From Salinarimonas sp. (lineage in GTDB: Bacteria > Pseudomonadota > Alphaproteobacteria > Rhizobiales > Beijerinckiaceae): DNA of 64,000 bases. The notes beneath the pieces are model-generated. The model saw only the letters and a list, made by a program, of their open reading frames with translations. It had not been told where the DNA came from and ran no database searches. The first letter of the stretch is position 1, and the number at the start of each line of letters is the position of its first letter. The translations under genes were made by a program, and so were the position numbers. Of this stretch, positions 42,862-53,076 are shown one piece after another. The stretch is taken from NCBI GenBank assembly GCA_020832565.1, contig JAFIEI010000010.1, positions 1-64,000 on the forward strand, in the 5' to 3' direction.

Positions 42862-42896
42862 GAAAATCCTGCAGGCGAATGGTATGCGCCGCCGGG

Positions 42897-43742
42897 TCAG
42901 GCGTCCTTGTTCGGCGAGGTTTCGCCGCCGGCTGTGGGCGCGGATTGCCCCGTCTGGTCGCCGCCCATGACGAAGGGGGCAGGTGTGTTGGCGTTGTTGC
43001 CGAAAATGCCCTTGAGCATGTCGATCGGAACCGGGAAGACGATGGTCGAGCTCTTGTCGCCGGCAATGTCGTAGAGCGAGTTGAGCAGACGCAGCTGCAT
43101 GGCTTCGGGCGCGGTCCCGAGGAGCTTGGCGGCATCGACGAGCTTCTCGGCGGCCTGGAATTCACCCTCGGCATTGATGATGCGCGCGCGGCGGTTACGC
43201 TCGGCCTCGGCCTGGCGGGCGATGGCGCGCACCATGCTCTCGTCGATATCGACATGCTTGATCTCGACATTGGCGACCTTGATGCCCCATGCATCGGTCT
43301 GCTTGTCGAGGATCTCCTGGATATCCTCGTTGAGCTTGTCACGCTCGGCCAGCATCTCGTCGAGCTCGTGCTTGCCGAGCACCGAGCGGAGCGTCGTCTG
43401 GGCCAGTTCGCTGGTGGCGACCATGAAATTCTCGACCTGGATGATCGCGCGGTCGGGATCGATGACACGGAAATAGATCACCGCATTCACCTTCACCGAG
43501 ACGTTGTCGCGCGAGATCACGTCCTGGCTCGGCACGTCGAGGGTGATGGTGCGCAGGTCGACCCGCACGATCTGCTGCACGAAGGGAATGATGATGATCA
43601 GGCCGGGCCCCTTCACGCCCGTGAAGCGCCCGAGGGTGAAGACCACGGCGCGCTCGTATTCGCGCATGATCTTGATCGCCGAGCCGATCACGACGATGAC
43701 CAGCGCGGCCAGAAGAATATAGGCGGCGAAATCGATCGGCAT
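42897..43742 (-). CDS. SPFH/Band 7 slipin-family membrane protein
   Basis: A 281-residue stomatin-like protein with one N-terminal membrane helix ([18 protein letters not shown]) and an SPFH domain ([59 protein letters not shown]). Slipins oligomerise at the membrane, probably in ordered microdomains. It lies 26 bases downstream of nfeD, and the NfeD protease is known to cleave its partner stomatin in archaea. AGGAGG precedes the ATG. The last 25 residues are a low-complexity Pro/Gly/Asn tail. Confidence 0.93.
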   Translation of the reverse strand: MPIDFAAYILLAALVIVVIGSAIKIMREYERAVVFTLGRFTGVKGPGLIIIIPFVQQIVRVDLRTITLDVPSQDVISRDNVSVKVNAVIYFRVIDPDRAIIQVENFMVATSELAQTTLRSVLGKHELDEMLAERDKLNEDIQEILDKQTDAWGIKVANVEIKHVDIDESMVRAIARQAEAERNRRARIINAEGEFQAAEKLVDAAKLLGTAPEAMQLRLLNSLYDIAGDKSSTIVFPVPIDMLKGIFGNNANTPAPFVMGGDQTGQSAPTAGGETSPNKDA

Positions 43743-43768
43743 CTGGGTCCTCCTCAGGTGGTTCGCAT

Positions 43769-45268
43769 TCAGGTGGTTGGCATCTTGGACGCGTCGTCAT
43801 CCACGCCCGCCGGGGCGGCGGCAGCGACGACGCGCAGTTTCAGGCCCTCGCGGCCGAGCACGCGCACCGTATCGCCCGGAGCGAGCGGCTCGTCGGAAAC
43901 CGCATGCCAGCGCTCGCTGTGGATCATGATCTCGCCTTCGTCACCCGACCAGCTCAGCACGGTGCCGATCTCGTCGCGCAAGCCCTGATCACCGCTGACC
44001 GTGCGCGCCCGGAAGGAGCGCAATGCGGCGGTGAGCGCGATGAAGATGATCAGCGCCGTCACGGCGGTGGCTGCGATGACCACGCTGGTATCCAGCTCGA
44101 ATCCGGGCACTTCGCCGTCGAAGATCATCATGGAGCCGAGCGCGAAGGCGATGGCGCCGCCGATCCCCATGATGCCGAAGGATGGTGAGAACACCTCCGC
44201 GATCATCAGGGCCACCCCCAGACCCACGAGCGCGAAGGCCGCGTAATTCACCGGCAGGAGATTGAGCGCAAACAGGCCCAGAATGAGCGAGATCGCACCG
44301 ATCACGCCGGAAAAGACGATGCCCGGATTGGCGAATTCGAAGATCAGCCCGTAGATCCCGATCAGCATCAGGATATAGGCGACATTGGGATTGGTGATCA
44401 CCCCGAGGAAGCGCGTCATGAAGCTCGCCTCGAACTCCACCACCTGCGCGCCAGCGGTCTCCAGCACGAAGGCGCCGCGCGGCAGATTGATGACGCGGCC
44501 GTCGGCCCCGTCGATCGCCTCGCGCAGATCGGCGGCGATATAATCGGCGACGTTTTCCTCCACGGCCACGCTGGACGTGACGCTGGAGCCTTCGCGCACG
44601 GCCTCCTCGGCCCAATCGGCATTGCGCCCGCGCAATTCGGCGAGGCCACGGATGAAGGCGACGGAATCGTTGACGACCTTGCGCGTCATCGCATCCTCGC
44701 CGTCATCGTCACCGCCACCGAAACCGCCGCCCATCTGCACCGGTGTCGCCGCGCCGAGATTGGTCGAGGGCGCCATCGCGGCGATGTGGCTGGCATAGAG
44801 GATATAGGTGCCCGCGCTCGCCGCCCGGGCGCCGCTGGGCGCGACATAGGTCATCACCGGAATGTCACTGGCGAGAATCAGGCGGATGATGTCGCGGGTG
44901 GATGAATCGAGGCCGCCGGGGGTGTTCATGCGGATCACCAGCATGGCGTCGCCGAGACTGCGCGCCTCTTCCAGCCCCTCCTCGATCAGCATGGTCACCG
45001 CCGGGCCGATTCCGCCGTCGAGATCGGCGACGACGGCGCGGGTGATTTCGAGCGGCGTGGCTTCCTCGACCGGGGTTTCCTGCACACGCTCTGCTTCGCG
45101 CTCGACATCGCGCAGCAATTCATCGGCAAGCGCGATGCCGAAACCGAGCAGCAGACACAGCACGGCGAAGACCAGGCGCGGTGCACCACGCAGGCGCGTC
45201 AGGATACCGCCGCGCGGGGTTTGATCCTCATAGGCCAGATCGAACGGGTTTCTGCGTCGGTCATTCAT
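43769..45268 (-). CDS. NfeD-family membrane serine protease
   Basis: A 499-residue protein with a signal-anchor ([20 protein letters not shown]), a ClpP-fold protease domain, four membrane helices ([20 protein letters not shown] through [20 protein letters not shown]) and a C-terminal OB-fold NfeD domain ([20 protein letters not shown]). The catalytic Ser is in [20 protein letters not shown] and the Lys in [20 protein letters not shown], the usual Ser-Lys dyad. It is expected to process the SPFH protein encoded next. The name reflects nodulation in Sinorhizobium. The start has only a weak ribosome site. Confidence 0.92.
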   Translation of the reverse strand: MNDRRRNPFDLAYEDQTPRGGILTRLRGAPRLVFAVLCLLLGFGIALADELLRDVEREAERVQETPVEEATPLEITRAVVADLDGGIGPAVTMLIEEGLEEARSLGDAMLVIRMNTPGGLDSSTRDIIRLILASDIPVMTYVAPSGARAASAGTYILYASHIAAMAPSTNLGAATPVQMGGGFGGGDDDGEDAMTRKVVNDSVAFIRGLAELRGRNADWAEEAVREGSSVTSSVAVEENVADYIAADLREAIDGADGRVINLPRGAFVLETAGAQVVEFEASFMTRFLGVITNPNVAYILMLIGIYGLIFEFANPGIVFSGVIGAISLILGLFALNLLPVNYAAFALVGLGVALMIAEVFSPSFGIMGIGGAIAFALGSMMIFDGEVPGFELDTSVVIAATAVTALIIFIALTAALRSFRARTVSGDQGLRDEIGTVLSWSGDEGEIMIHSERWHAVSDEPLAPGDTVRVLGREGLKLRVVAAAAPAGVDDDASKMPTT

Positions 45269-45394
45269 GGATACAAGCCTAACACGCGCGTGGTCTCATC
45301 GATAGCGTAGCCCTACGGAGCCGCTCCACGACCAGATAACGCAACGACCGGCAAAATCGCCGCCCGCGTGCGGGTTTGACGCAGTCACGCGCCC

Positions 45395-45808
45395 TCAATA
45401 GCCCTTCCAAAGGCCGGGCGTGGCGAGCTCGAGCAGATGCTCGTCGGGATCGCGGAAATAGATGCTGACCCCGCCGCGCGGCCATTCCATCCGGCTCTCG
45501 ATGGGGATGCCGCCCTTGTCCAGATGCTTCTCCCAGGCGGCGAGCTCGTTCTTGGCGATGGAGAAGGCGATATGCACCGGGCCTTCGCCGTCATGGGGCG
45601 GAATGGTCCCCATCGGCGTTTCCACCGGGCGCCGGGACTGGCCGGTCACGAAGAGCAGGAGCGTGCCGTTGCCCCCGACATCGAAGGCGCGCATGCGCTT
45701 GTCGGTAAAGAGCACGGGCAATTCCATGAATTCCTCGTAGAAATCGGCAGCGCGCTCCAGATCCTTCACATAGAGCACGGTTTCGAGGATCCGTTCGAGC
45801 TTCGGCAT
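45395..45808 (-). CDS. VOC-family (glyoxalase/bleomycin-resistance) protein
   Basis: A 137-residue vicinal-oxygen-chelate protein with two beta-alpha-beta-beta-beta units. It opens MPKLERILETVLYVKDLERA; metal-site residues fit VHIAFSIAKNELAAWEKHL and SIYFRDPDEHLLELATPGLW. Members include dioxygenases, glyoxalases and antibiotic-binding proteins; the precise activity is unknown. GGGAG precedes the ATG. It is isolated between the nfeD operon and a divergent SDR gene. Confidence 0.88.
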   Translation of the reverse strand: MPKLERILETVLYVKDLERAADFYEEFMELPVLFTDKRMRAFDVGGNGTLLLFVTGQSRRPVETPMGTIPPHDGEGPVHIAFSIAKNELAAWEKHLDKGGIPIESRMEWPRGGVSIYFRDPDEHLLELATPGLWKGY

Positions 45809-45946
45809 GATCGCACTCCCATAATCGCACGCCCGTCATCGCACGCTCGTGAATGAATCGCACCAACACGGCGGGCAATGCCGTGGTTCCCGGCAAGCTG
45901 CCCCGCAATCATTGTCGGGACGGGCCCGCCCGGCTAGCTTGCCCGC

Positions 45947-46813
45947 ATGGAGAGCCGCGCCGCAAACGATTCGCTTGGTCCCGATCCGCAATCCGCCCCC
46001 GTCGTGATCGTGGCAGGTGCCTCGCGCGGCGTGGGGCGCGGCATCGCGCTCGCGCTCGGCGAGGCGGGAATGCGCGTGGTGGTGACCGGGCGCTCCAGCG
46101 AAGCCGGACGCATCACCGAGGCGCGGCATGAAACCATCGAGGACACCGCCCGCGCGATCATCGCGGCGGGAGGCAGCGCCTATCCCTACGCCTGCGACCA
46201 TACCGATGCCCGCGATGTCGGCGGGCTCACCGCCTGGTGCCTGCGCCGTTTCGGGCGCATCGACGCCGCGATCTGCGCCGTCTGGGGCGGCAATGAAGGT
46301 TTCGACGGCGAGCGCTACGATGACGGTTCGCGCTGGGGCGATCCCTATTGGCGCCGTCCGCTGAACCGGTTCGCACCGGCGATGGAGACCGGGCTCTACG
46401 CGGCTTTGGTGCTCGCTCATGCGGTCACGCCGGCAATGGTCGCGGCGCGCTCGGGGGTGATCGGCTTCGTCACCTTCGATCCCGATTCCGGCTATCTGGG
46501 CGATCTCACCTACGACATCGCCAAGGCGAGCGTGGCGCGGCTTGCCTATGCCTGTGCGCAGGAGCTGGCGGAAACCGGCGTGACTTCGCTCGCCCTCGCT
46601 CCGGGCCGGGTGCGCACGGAGCGTGCGCTGGAGGCGGGGATGGGCGCGGATGAAGGCGAGAGCCCGCTCTATCTCGGGCGCGGCATCGCCGCCATGCTGC
46701 AGCGGGACGAGGCGACGAGATTCGCCGGTAGCGTGGTGCATGCCGCCGATCTCGCTGCGCGCTACGGCATCGATGATATCGACGGCAGCCGGCCGGGGCG
46801 CTTCGAACCATAG
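45947..46813 (+). CDS. SDR-family oxidoreductase
   Basis: A 288-residue short-chain dehydrogenase/reductase. The nucleotide motif is VIVAGASRGVGRGIALALGE (TGxxxGxG type with Ala for Thr). The YxxxK pair is in LTYDIAKASVARLAYACAQE. The Ser expected about a dozen residues before the Tyr is not clear: the segment reads FVTFDPDSGYLGD, so the catalytic tetrad may be altered. C-terminal residues 280-288 are free of family features. No strong ribosome site precedes the ATG. Substrate unknown; possibly cotranscribed with the following gene 102 bases on. Confidence 0.83.
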   Translation: MESRAANDSLGPDPQSAPVVIVAGASRGVGRGIALALGEAGMRVVVTGRSSEAGRITEARHETIEDTARAIIAAGGSAYPYACDHTDARDVGGLTAWCLRRFGRIDAAICAVWGGNEGFDGERYDDGSRWGDPYWRRPLNRFAPAMETGLYAALVLAHAVTPAMVAARSGVIGFVTFDPDSGYLGDLTYDIAKASVARLAYACAQELAETGVTSLALAPGRVRTERALEAGMGADEGESPLYLGRGIAAMLQRDEATRFAGSVVHAADLAARYGIDDIDGSRPGRFEP

Positions 46814-46915
46814 CGGGATCCGAAGGCCCTGTTCGCCGAACCGGGACATGTCTTTCGGGTTGCGTATGGGTGTGATCTCCGACAAGAGTTCGTATCCGAG
46901 CAGGAAGCGCCGCCG

Positions 46916-49597
46916 ATGAGCACCTATCGCCTCGACAGGGTCTTCACCCCCGCTTCGGTCGCCCTGATCGGTGCGAGCCCGCGTGTGGATGGCCTTGGAA
47001 ACGCGGTCTTGAGGAACCTGCGCGCCGGCGGTTTCGGCGGGCAGATCGCTCTGATCAATCCACGCTACGACACCATTGACGGCGAGCCCTGCCGGCCCGA
47101 TCTGACCAGCCTCGATTTCGTCCCGGATCTGGTGGTGATCACTGCACCGGCGCGCCTGTGGCCGCGCATCGTCGAGGCGGCCGGCCGCAAGGGGGTATCC
47201 GCCGCGATCATCGTCGCGGCCGAGAACGATCGCGGGCCCGATTCGTACGGTGCCAGGGCTGCCAGGATCGCCCGGCGACACGGGCTGCGCCTGATCGGGC
47301 CGAACTCGTTCGGTGTGATGGTGCCCCGCATCGGCCTGAATGCCGGGATCGCGGCAGCCGCGCCGGTCGCGGGGGATCTCGCCCTCGTCACCCAATCCGG
47401 CGCCATCGCCGCCGGCATGCTGGAATGGGGCGCAAGGCGCAATCTCGGCTTCTCCGCCATCGTCTCCGTCGGGGACAAGCGCGATGTCGATATCGGCGAT
47501 CTGCTCGACCATTTTGCGAGGGATCACCAGACCCGCGCGATCCTCATGCATGTCGAGACGCTGACCATGCCGCGCAAGTTCATGTCGGCGGCGCGCGCCG
47601 CCGCGCGGGTCAAGCCGGTGGTGATCGTCAAGCCGCGCCACGGCACGCCCCGGCAGGCTTCCCCGGCCACCCACACCGCCGCGCTGGCCCGCACCGAACA
47701 TGTCCACGAAGCCGCTTTCCGGCGCTGCGGCCTGCTGCCGGTGGAAAGCCTCGACGAGCTCTTCGACGCTGCCGAGACGCTGGGTCGCCAGAAACCCTTC
47801 GACGGCAGGAAGCTCGCCATCCTGACCAACGGGCGCGGCCTCGGAGCGCTGGCCATGGACGCGCTCGAAGCCGAAGGCGGCGAAGCGGCACGGCTACACG
47901 AGAGCGGCGCCTGCGCGCCCGTCGATCTGGGCGGCGGCGCGGGTGCGCAGGCATATGAACAGGCGCTCGCAAAGCTGCTCGCCGATCCCGGCGTCGATGC
48001 CGTGCTCACCCTCAACCTGCCCAATGCGCTGGCCGATACGGACGCCGCGGCGCGCGCCGTGGCCGAGGCGGTGACCGCCGATCGGCGCAGGGGCTTTCGC
48101 CGCAAACCCGTCTTCGCCGTCTGGCCGGGCGCGGGCCCGCAGAGCATGAAGCGCTTCGAGGAGGTGGGGATTTCGTGTTTTGCCAGCGAATCGGAGGCGG
48201 TGCGCGGCTTCATGCATCTCGTGCGCTATCGCGAGGGCTTGCACCAGCTCATGCAGACGCCCCGGACGCTCGCGCCGCAGAGCCCGCCCGACCGCGACCG
48301 CGCCCGGGCGATCATCGAAGGCGTGCTCGCCGGCGGCCGGCGCTGGCTCGATCCGATCGAGGCGATGGAATTGCTCGCCGCCTATGGGATCTCGACCACG
48401 CCGACGCGCCGTGCCGGCGATCCGGAGGAGGCGGCGCGGATCGCGGCGCCGATCCTGGATGCCGGCGGCACGGTCGCGGTGAAGATCCTCTCGCAGGACA
48501 TCCCCCACAAATCGGATGTCGGCGGCGTCGAACTCGATCTGACCAGCGTGGATGCTGTGCGCCGGGCCGCCGGGGCGATCCTGGAACGTGCCCGCGAGAA
48601 GCGCCCCGAAGCGCGGATCGCGGGGCTGAGCGTGCAGCCGATGATGCGGCGCCCCAAGGCGCGCGAATTGATCTGCGGCATCGCCGATGATCCCACTTTC
48701 GGCCCCGTGATCGTATTCGGGCGCGGTGGCACGGCGGTGGAGCAGATCGACGACAAGGCGCTCGCGCTGCCGCCGCTCGATGCCAATCTCGCCGCCGACC
48801 TGATCGGGCGCACCCGCGTCTCGCGCATCCTCGCTGCCTATCGCGACGTGCCTGCCGCCGACCTGCAGGCGGTACAGGAGGTTCTGGTGGCTTTGTCGCA
48901 GATGGCGGCGGATCTGCCCGAGCTGCGCGAGCTCGACGTCAATCCGCTGCTCGCCGATGGCCAGGGCGTGATCGCCGTCGATGCGCGCATCGCCGTCGCG
49001 CCGGTGCCGGAGGGGCTGCGGCGCGGTTCCGGCCATCTGCGCCTCGCCATCCGCCCCTATCCCGAGGAATGGGAGACGCCCTTCACCACCCGCGACGGGC
49101 GCGACGTGCTGATCCGCCCGGTGCGCCCGGAAGACGAGGAATTGTTCAAGGCCTTCTTCGCGAAGGTCACCACCGATGATCTGCGGCTGCGCTTCTTCGC
49201 GCCCGTGCGTGATTTCTCGCACGCCTTCATCGCCCGGCTGATCCAGATCGACTACGCACGCGCCATCGCCTTCACGGCAGTCGACCGGGAGAGCGGGGAG
49301 ATGCTGGGTGCCGTGCGCCTGCATGCGGATGCCGATATGGAGACCGGCGAATATGCCATCCTGCTGCGCTCCGATCTCAAGGGAATCGGCCTCGGCTGGC
49401 GGCTGATGCGCATGATCATCGCCTGGGCGGAGGCGGAAGGCCTGTCGGTCATCGAAGGCCAGGTCCTGCGCGAGAATACGACCATGCTCGACATGTGCCG
49501 CAAGCTCGGCTTCGCGCTGCGCGCCGATCCCGACGATCCCGATCTCAGGATCGTCCGGCTTGCGGTCACGGAGGGCGCCGCGCGGACGCGCGAGTGA
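46916..49597 (+). CDS. ADP-forming acyl-CoA synthetase fused to a GNAT acetyltransferase (Pat/YfiQ-like)
   Basis: An 893-residue protein. The order is a CoA-binding Rossmann domain (VFTPASVALIGASPRVDGLG), a succinyl-CoA-ligase-like domain (LVTQSGAIAAGMLEWGARR), an ATP-grasp domain (about 480-705: AVKILSQDIPHKSDVGGVEL) and a C-terminal GNAT domain (YAILLRSDLKGIGLGWRLMR). E. coli PatZ, the protein lysine acetyltransferase that silences acetyl-CoA synthetase, has this layout. Unlike Pat proteins, where the ligase-domain His is lost, here it is present (His253 in SPATHTAALARTEHV), so ligase activity may remain. It is likely to sense CoA or ATP state and acetylate target proteins. AGGAAG precedes the ATG. 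Confidence 0.9.
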   Translation: MSTYRLDRVFTPASVALIGASPRVDGLGNAVLRNLRAGGFGGQIALINPRYDTIDGEPCRPDLTSLDFVPDLVVITAPARLWPRIVEAAGRKGVSAAIIVAAENDRGPDSYGARAARIARRHGLRLIGPNSFGVMVPRIGLNAGIAAAAPVAGDLALVTQSGAIAAGMLEWGARRNLGFSAIVSVGDKRDVDIGDLLDHFARDHQTRAILMHVETLTMPRKFMSAARAAARVKPVVIVKPRHGTPRQASPATHTAALARTEHVHEAAFRRCGLLPVESLDELFDAAETLGRQKPFDGRKLAILTNGRGLGALAMDALEAEGGEAARLHESGACAPVDLGGGAGAQAYEQALAKLLADPGVDAVLTLNLPNALADTDAAARAVAEAVTADRRRGFRRKPVFAVWPGAGPQSMKRFEEVGISCFASESEAVRGFMHLVRYREGLHQLMQTPRTLAPQSPPDRDRARAIIEGVLAGGRRWLDPIEAMELLAAYGISTTPTRRAGDPEEAARIAAPILDAGGTVAVKILSQDIPHKSDVGGVELDLTSVDAVRRAAGAILERAREKRPEARIAGLSVQPMMRRPKARELICGIADDPTFGPVIVFGRGGTAVEQIDDKALALPPLDANLAADLIGRTRVSRILAAYRDVPAADLQAVQEVLVALSQMAADLPELRELDVNPLLADGQGVIAVDARIAVAPVPEGLRRGSGHLRLAIRPYPEEWETPFTTRDGRDVLIRPVRPEDEELFKAFFAKVTTDDLRLRFFAPVRDFSHAFIARLIQIDYARAIAFTAVDRESGEMLGAVRLHADADMETGEYAILLRSDLKGIGLGWRLMRMIIAWAEAEGLSVIEGQVLRENTTMLDMCRKLGFALRADPDDPDLRIVRLAVTEGAARTRE

Positions 49598-49691
49598 GTT
49601 TTCGATTTGCCAGAGGCTAAAATTACGTTGAATCTGCTCGCAAAGTCTAGCACATTCGTAGCATTGTTTTGAGAAAGGCTGTGCGCCGTCT

Positions 49692-50077
49692 ATGTCAGAA
49701 TTCTTCAAGATTAATGGCGACTACTTTATCGTTGTGGCTTTAATTGTTTCGCAGTTGGGGTCACTTGGAGTGACTATCGTCCAGCAGGAAGCCCGAGTTA
49801 ACGAGGGAAAATTGAGCCCAAAAACTGATGATGCTGTCACAATTATACTGCAATTGGGTTCCCTTTAATATTACTTACATACGGATTTCTCATATATTTT
49901 GGATTCAAATTTGGAATTCTTGAGGCATTCGCAATATTTTTGTTGGACAGCTTTATTTCTGCAATGGGTCAAGGATTTTTGCCAAAATTTTTTTATTCTT
50001 TAGATAGATTAGTAATTTCTTTTATTATCCTAATTTCTGGTATTTTATTATTTGCATGGAGGGAATTTATTGGTTGA
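49692..50077 (+). pseudogene. AT-rich membrane-protein gene broken by a frameshift
   Basis: An AT-rich gene (about 30% G+C by eye) in a GC-rich region. ATG 49692 opens a 58-codon frame (MSEFFKINGDYFIVVALIVS onward) that stops at 49866-49868 (TAA). From 49865, in the -1 frame, 70 more codons run without a stop to 50077 and encode long hydrophobic stretches (LILLTYGFLIYFGF, ISFIILISGILLFAWREF). Adding one T to the CTTT run at 49863-49866 would join them into one protein of about 128 residues with three or four membrane helices. No family recognised. Codon use and GC show recent foreign origin; a sequencing error is possible. The intervals either side (49598-49691, 50078-50128) hold nothing else. 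Confidence 0.75.
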
Positions 50078-50128
50078 GTGCGGATACTTGATTCCTAATT
50101 TCGGCCAGGGCATCAGCGCGTCAAATCT

Positions 50129-51715
50129 CTACCCGCGTTCCTTCCAGAACGGCTTCGCCTTGATGAAGGCGGCGCAGGCGTCGCGAGCTTCGGCGAGGGA
50201 CTTGGCTGCGCGCCCCACATGGTCTTCCGCGATCAGCTTCGCCGCACGGCGCCCTGCCTCGTCGTTGCGGTCCAGCCTGCCGGTGAGCGAGAGGCTGGTG
50301 GCCGCGTCATTGAGCTCGCCCAGCCGCTCCTGCATCTGTTCCAGCGCCTTGATGAATTTCGCAGCGCGTTTCGCGCTCTTCTCGTCGCGCATGGCGAAGA
50401 CGGGAGCGAAGAATTCGCCGGCATAGCGCAGCTTCTTCACATCGAGGCGCAGGGCATGACGCTCCTCGACTTCGAGGGAGGAGAGAATGCGCGCGCGCCG
50501 GCGCACATCGGCGCTGCGGCGGGCGAGATTGTCGCGGGCGAGCGCCGAGACCGGCATTGCCCGCGCCTCGCGCGTGGCGGATTTGCGGTGCCACTTGCCG
50601 CATTCGATCCAGGCCAGGGTGTCGAGCAGGAGGGCGCGATAACGCGGTCCGTCGGTGATCTCCATGATCCGGCCATAGGCCTGCTTGCGGGCACCCTCGA
50701 AATGCGCTGCCAGCGCCGCGGCATCGCTGCTCCCGGGGCGCTTGCGGCGCATCCGCGCCACGTCGGTCTTGAGGAACACGTCGAGCTCGCGCGCATCGCC
50801 GAGGCTGCGCGCCAGCCAGCGCAATTCCCGGGCGATGCGCTTGCGCGCCCGGTCGCGAATGGCCGGACGAAACAGGGCGATGGCGGCGCGCAGGCGCCGT
50901 ATGGCGACACGCATCTGGTGCACGGCGCCGGGATCCTGCGCCTGAAGCAGGGCCGGCTCGTTGGCCAGAAGCTGTTGCAGGCTGGCGCGCGCGATCGCGC
51001 CGAAAGCATCGCCGACCGTCATATCCGGGTCGACACCCGCATCGAAGGCCTTGACCGGCCCGGGCTCTTCGCCCGCATAGAGCGCGTAGCCGACTTCCGC
51101 CTTGCTGCGCGCGCCCAGATGCAGGGAGGCCGCGCGGGCGAGCCTGCGGGCGAGGGCGAACAGATCCCGGGGTTTGCCGCTGACCAGTTCGAGTTCGACC
51201 TCGCAGATCGCGCTGCGCGCCGTCCCCGCGATCGCCGCGCCCTGGTCGAGCGTCACCTCGACGACGCTGTCGCCGCTCTTGACGGTAGCGCTCTCGCGCT
51301 CCGCCTCGACGATAAAGACCGGCACGAGCAGGGAGGCCGGATCATCGCTTTCGAGGATCGCGGGAAGCGGTGTCTGCGCCAGAGCATCACGGTCGAGATG
51401 CTCGCCGGGAACGGCGACCTCCCATTCATCGCGCTGGAATAGTCCGCCCCCCTTGCCGCCTCCCTTGCCGGCAGCCTTGAGCGTCTGCCTGACGGCGCCG
51501 CTTGCCGCGTCGCGGCGCAGCCGCAAGCCGAAACCCGCCGCGCGCAGGCGAAGATCCGGCGTGTCGTAATAGGTGGCGCGCAGATGCCGTGGGGCCGGCC
51601 CGGAAAAGGCGTCGCGCAAGCGCTTGTGCCGGCGCAACGCGGTGAGATCCTCGGGCGTGCAGAGCAGCTTGAGTTCCGTCTCGGTCACCGCATGCGTGAT
51701 CGCATCGCTCATCAT
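50129..51715 (-). CDS. CYTH and CHAD domain protein
   Basis: A 528-residue protein. The N-terminal CYTH domain (triphosphate tunnel metalloenzyme, about 1-200) has the ExExK signature in TETELKLLCTPEDL and acidic tunnel residues in VEVTLDQGAAIAG. The C-terminal CHAD domain (about 230-528) is helical and His/basic-rich (MRVAIRRLRAAIALFRPAIR, LRWLARSLGDARELDVFLKT). CYTH proteins hydrolyse triphosphates; CHAD domains bind polyphosphate, and the pair is often linked to polyphosphate metabolism. ATG 51712 is an alternative, one residue shorter. It stands alone, so its partner genes are not seen. Confidence 0.93.
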   Translation of the reverse strand: MMSDAITHAVTETELKLLCTPEDLTALRRHKRLRDAFSGPAPRHLRATYYDTPDLRLRAAGFGLRLRRDAASGAVRQTLKAAGKGGGKGGGLFQRDEWEVAVPGEHLDRDALAQTPLPAILESDDPASLLVPVFIVEAERESATVKSGDSVVEVTLDQGAAIAGTARSAICEVELELVSGKPRDLFALARRLARAASLHLGARSKAEVGYALYAGEEPGPVKAFDAGVDPDMTVGDAFGAIARASLQQLLANEPALLQAQDPGAVHQMRVAIRRLRAAIALFRPAIRDRARKRIARELRWLARSLGDARELDVFLKTDVARMRRKRPGSSDAAALAAHFEGARKQAYGRIMEITDGPRYRALLLDTLAWIECGKWHRKSATREARAMPVSALARDNLARRSADVRRRARILSSLEVEERHALRLDVKKLRYAGEFFAPVFAMRDEKSAKRAAKFIKALEQMQERLGELNDAATSLSLTGRLDRNDEAGRRAAKLIAEDHVGRAAKSLAEARDACAAFIKAKPFWKERG

Positions 51716-51807
51716 CCAGACCCTGCTGCCCTGCCCGAAACGGCCTCTGCATTGCGGCAGTTATTTCCCATCCGGCGGCGAAAGTCGACCGTCAAAGTCG
51801 AACGCGA

Positions 51808-52887
51808 TCACGATCCGGCTTCGTCGAGCGGGAACGCAGCGCCGGCCTTCAGCGCGATGGCGCGGACCTGTTCGAGGAGGGTCGCGGGGACCGGGATGCC
51901 CTCGCGCGAACGGCGCTCGAAAGCGGCATGTTCGGGGTCGCCCGGCGCCAGCACGGGCTGGTCGGGATCCACCGAGCGGGTGGCGCGCAGGCAATCGAGG
52001 AAATCGTCGAGATCCGCCTCGAAATCACCCTTGTCGCGGAAGGCTTCCGGGTGGATCGCGAGCTGGAAATGGCCGACATTATAGGCTGCGGCATCGGCGG
52101 GCCGCAGCGGCGCGTAGCTCGAGCCCGAGAGCATGGTGCACAGGACCTCGACCATGGCGGCGAGCCCGTAGCCCTTGTGGCCGCCCATTTCGCGCGAGCC
52201 GCCGAGCGGCGTCATCAGCTTGTCCTTGAGCGCCTGTTCAGGATCGTGCTGGGGCTGGCCAGCGCTGTCGAGCGCCCAGCCTTCGGGGAGGCGCTTTCCG
52301 GTGCGCATGGCGAGCTTGAGCTTGCCGATGGCGATGGTGCTCGTCGCCATGTCGAGCAGGAAGGGACGGTTGCGCGAAGCCGGCGCCGCGAGCGCGATCG
52401 GGTTGGTGCCCATGCGTGGCTCGCGCCCGAAAGTGGGCACGATCGAGGCCCCGTAGACCGCCGTCATCGACAGGCCGATGAAGCCCCGCGCCGCTGCCTG
52501 CAGGGCATAGACGCCTGCCGCGCCGTAGTGATTGGAGTTGCGCACGCCGACGGCGCCGATCCCGTGCGCCTCGGCGAGATCCACGGCGAGATCCATGGCC
52601 CGCACCGCCGGCGCTTCGCCGAAACCGGCTCCGCCATCGATCACGGCGGTCGCGCCGAAGGAGCGTGCCACGGTGATCTGCGCCCCCGGCGTGACCTTGC
52701 CGGAGGCTAGCAGATCGGCATAGAGCGGGATCAGGGTGATGCCATGGCTGTCGATGCCGAGAAGATCCGCCCGGGTCAGGGTCTCGGCGGTGACGTCGGC
52801 CTGGTCGTCGGGGACCCCCCAGGCCCGGAAGATCGCGACGAGTTGTTGCTTGAGCAGCGCCGCCGGTACCATCAAGGGCGCGCTCAT
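51808..52887 (-). CDS. Ldh2-family NAD(P)-dependent 2-hydroxyacid dehydrogenase
   Basis: A 359-residue oxidoreductase of the malate/ureidoglycolate/L-lactate dehydrogenase 2 family (YlbC/MdlB-like), which is unrelated to classic LDH. It opens AIFRAWGVPDDQADVTAETL; the conserved RADLLGIDSHG and VRNSNHYGAAGVYALQAAAR elements and the C-terminal GGHKGYGLAAMVEVLCTMLS are present. It interconverts a 2-oxoacid and a 2-hydroxyacid, but the exact substrate cannot be read. No ribosome site is clear. Solitary gene on the minus strand. Confidence 0.87.
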   Translation of the reverse strand: MSAPLMVPAALLKQQLVAIFRAWGVPDDQADVTAETLTRADLLGIDSHGITLIPLYADLLASGKVTPGAQITVARSFGATAVIDGGAGFGEAPAVRAMDLAVDLAEAHGIGAVGVRNSNHYGAAGVYALQAAARGFIGLSMTAVYGASIVPTFGREPRMGTNPIALAAPASRNRPFLLDMATSTIAIGKLKLAMRTGKRLPEGWALDSAGQPQHDPEQALKDKLMTPLGGSREMGGHKGYGLAAMVEVLCTMLSGSSYAPLRPADAAAYNVGHFQLAIHPEAFRDKGDFEADLDDFLDCLRATRSVDPDQPVLAPGDPEHAAFERRSREGIPVPATLLEQVRAIALKAGAAFPLDEAGS

Positions 52888-53076
52888 GTCAGCGCGCCGC
52901 CCGCCATCGACAGCCGCTCCCGAAGATCGCTGCGCATCGCGTATTCCTCCCGATCACGTTCTTGCATTTCTTGTTGGGCGGGAGGATCGGATATTCGCAA
53001 CTTGACCACAAGTGCGCAGCATCGCAGATGATCTGGTGTGATTCTGCACGCTGGCGACAGATGGAAGGGATGGTTC

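Noticed and set aside
45836-49708. Two long minus-strand frames opposite the SDR and Pat-like genes
   Set aside because: Composition is that of shadow frames; the plus-strand genes have intact domains and ribosome sites.
49850-49870. Programmed -1 frameshift at the AT-rich gene
   Set aside because: No X XXY YYZ slippery heptamer fits the reading phase at the stop, so loss of one T by mutation or error is the simpler reading.
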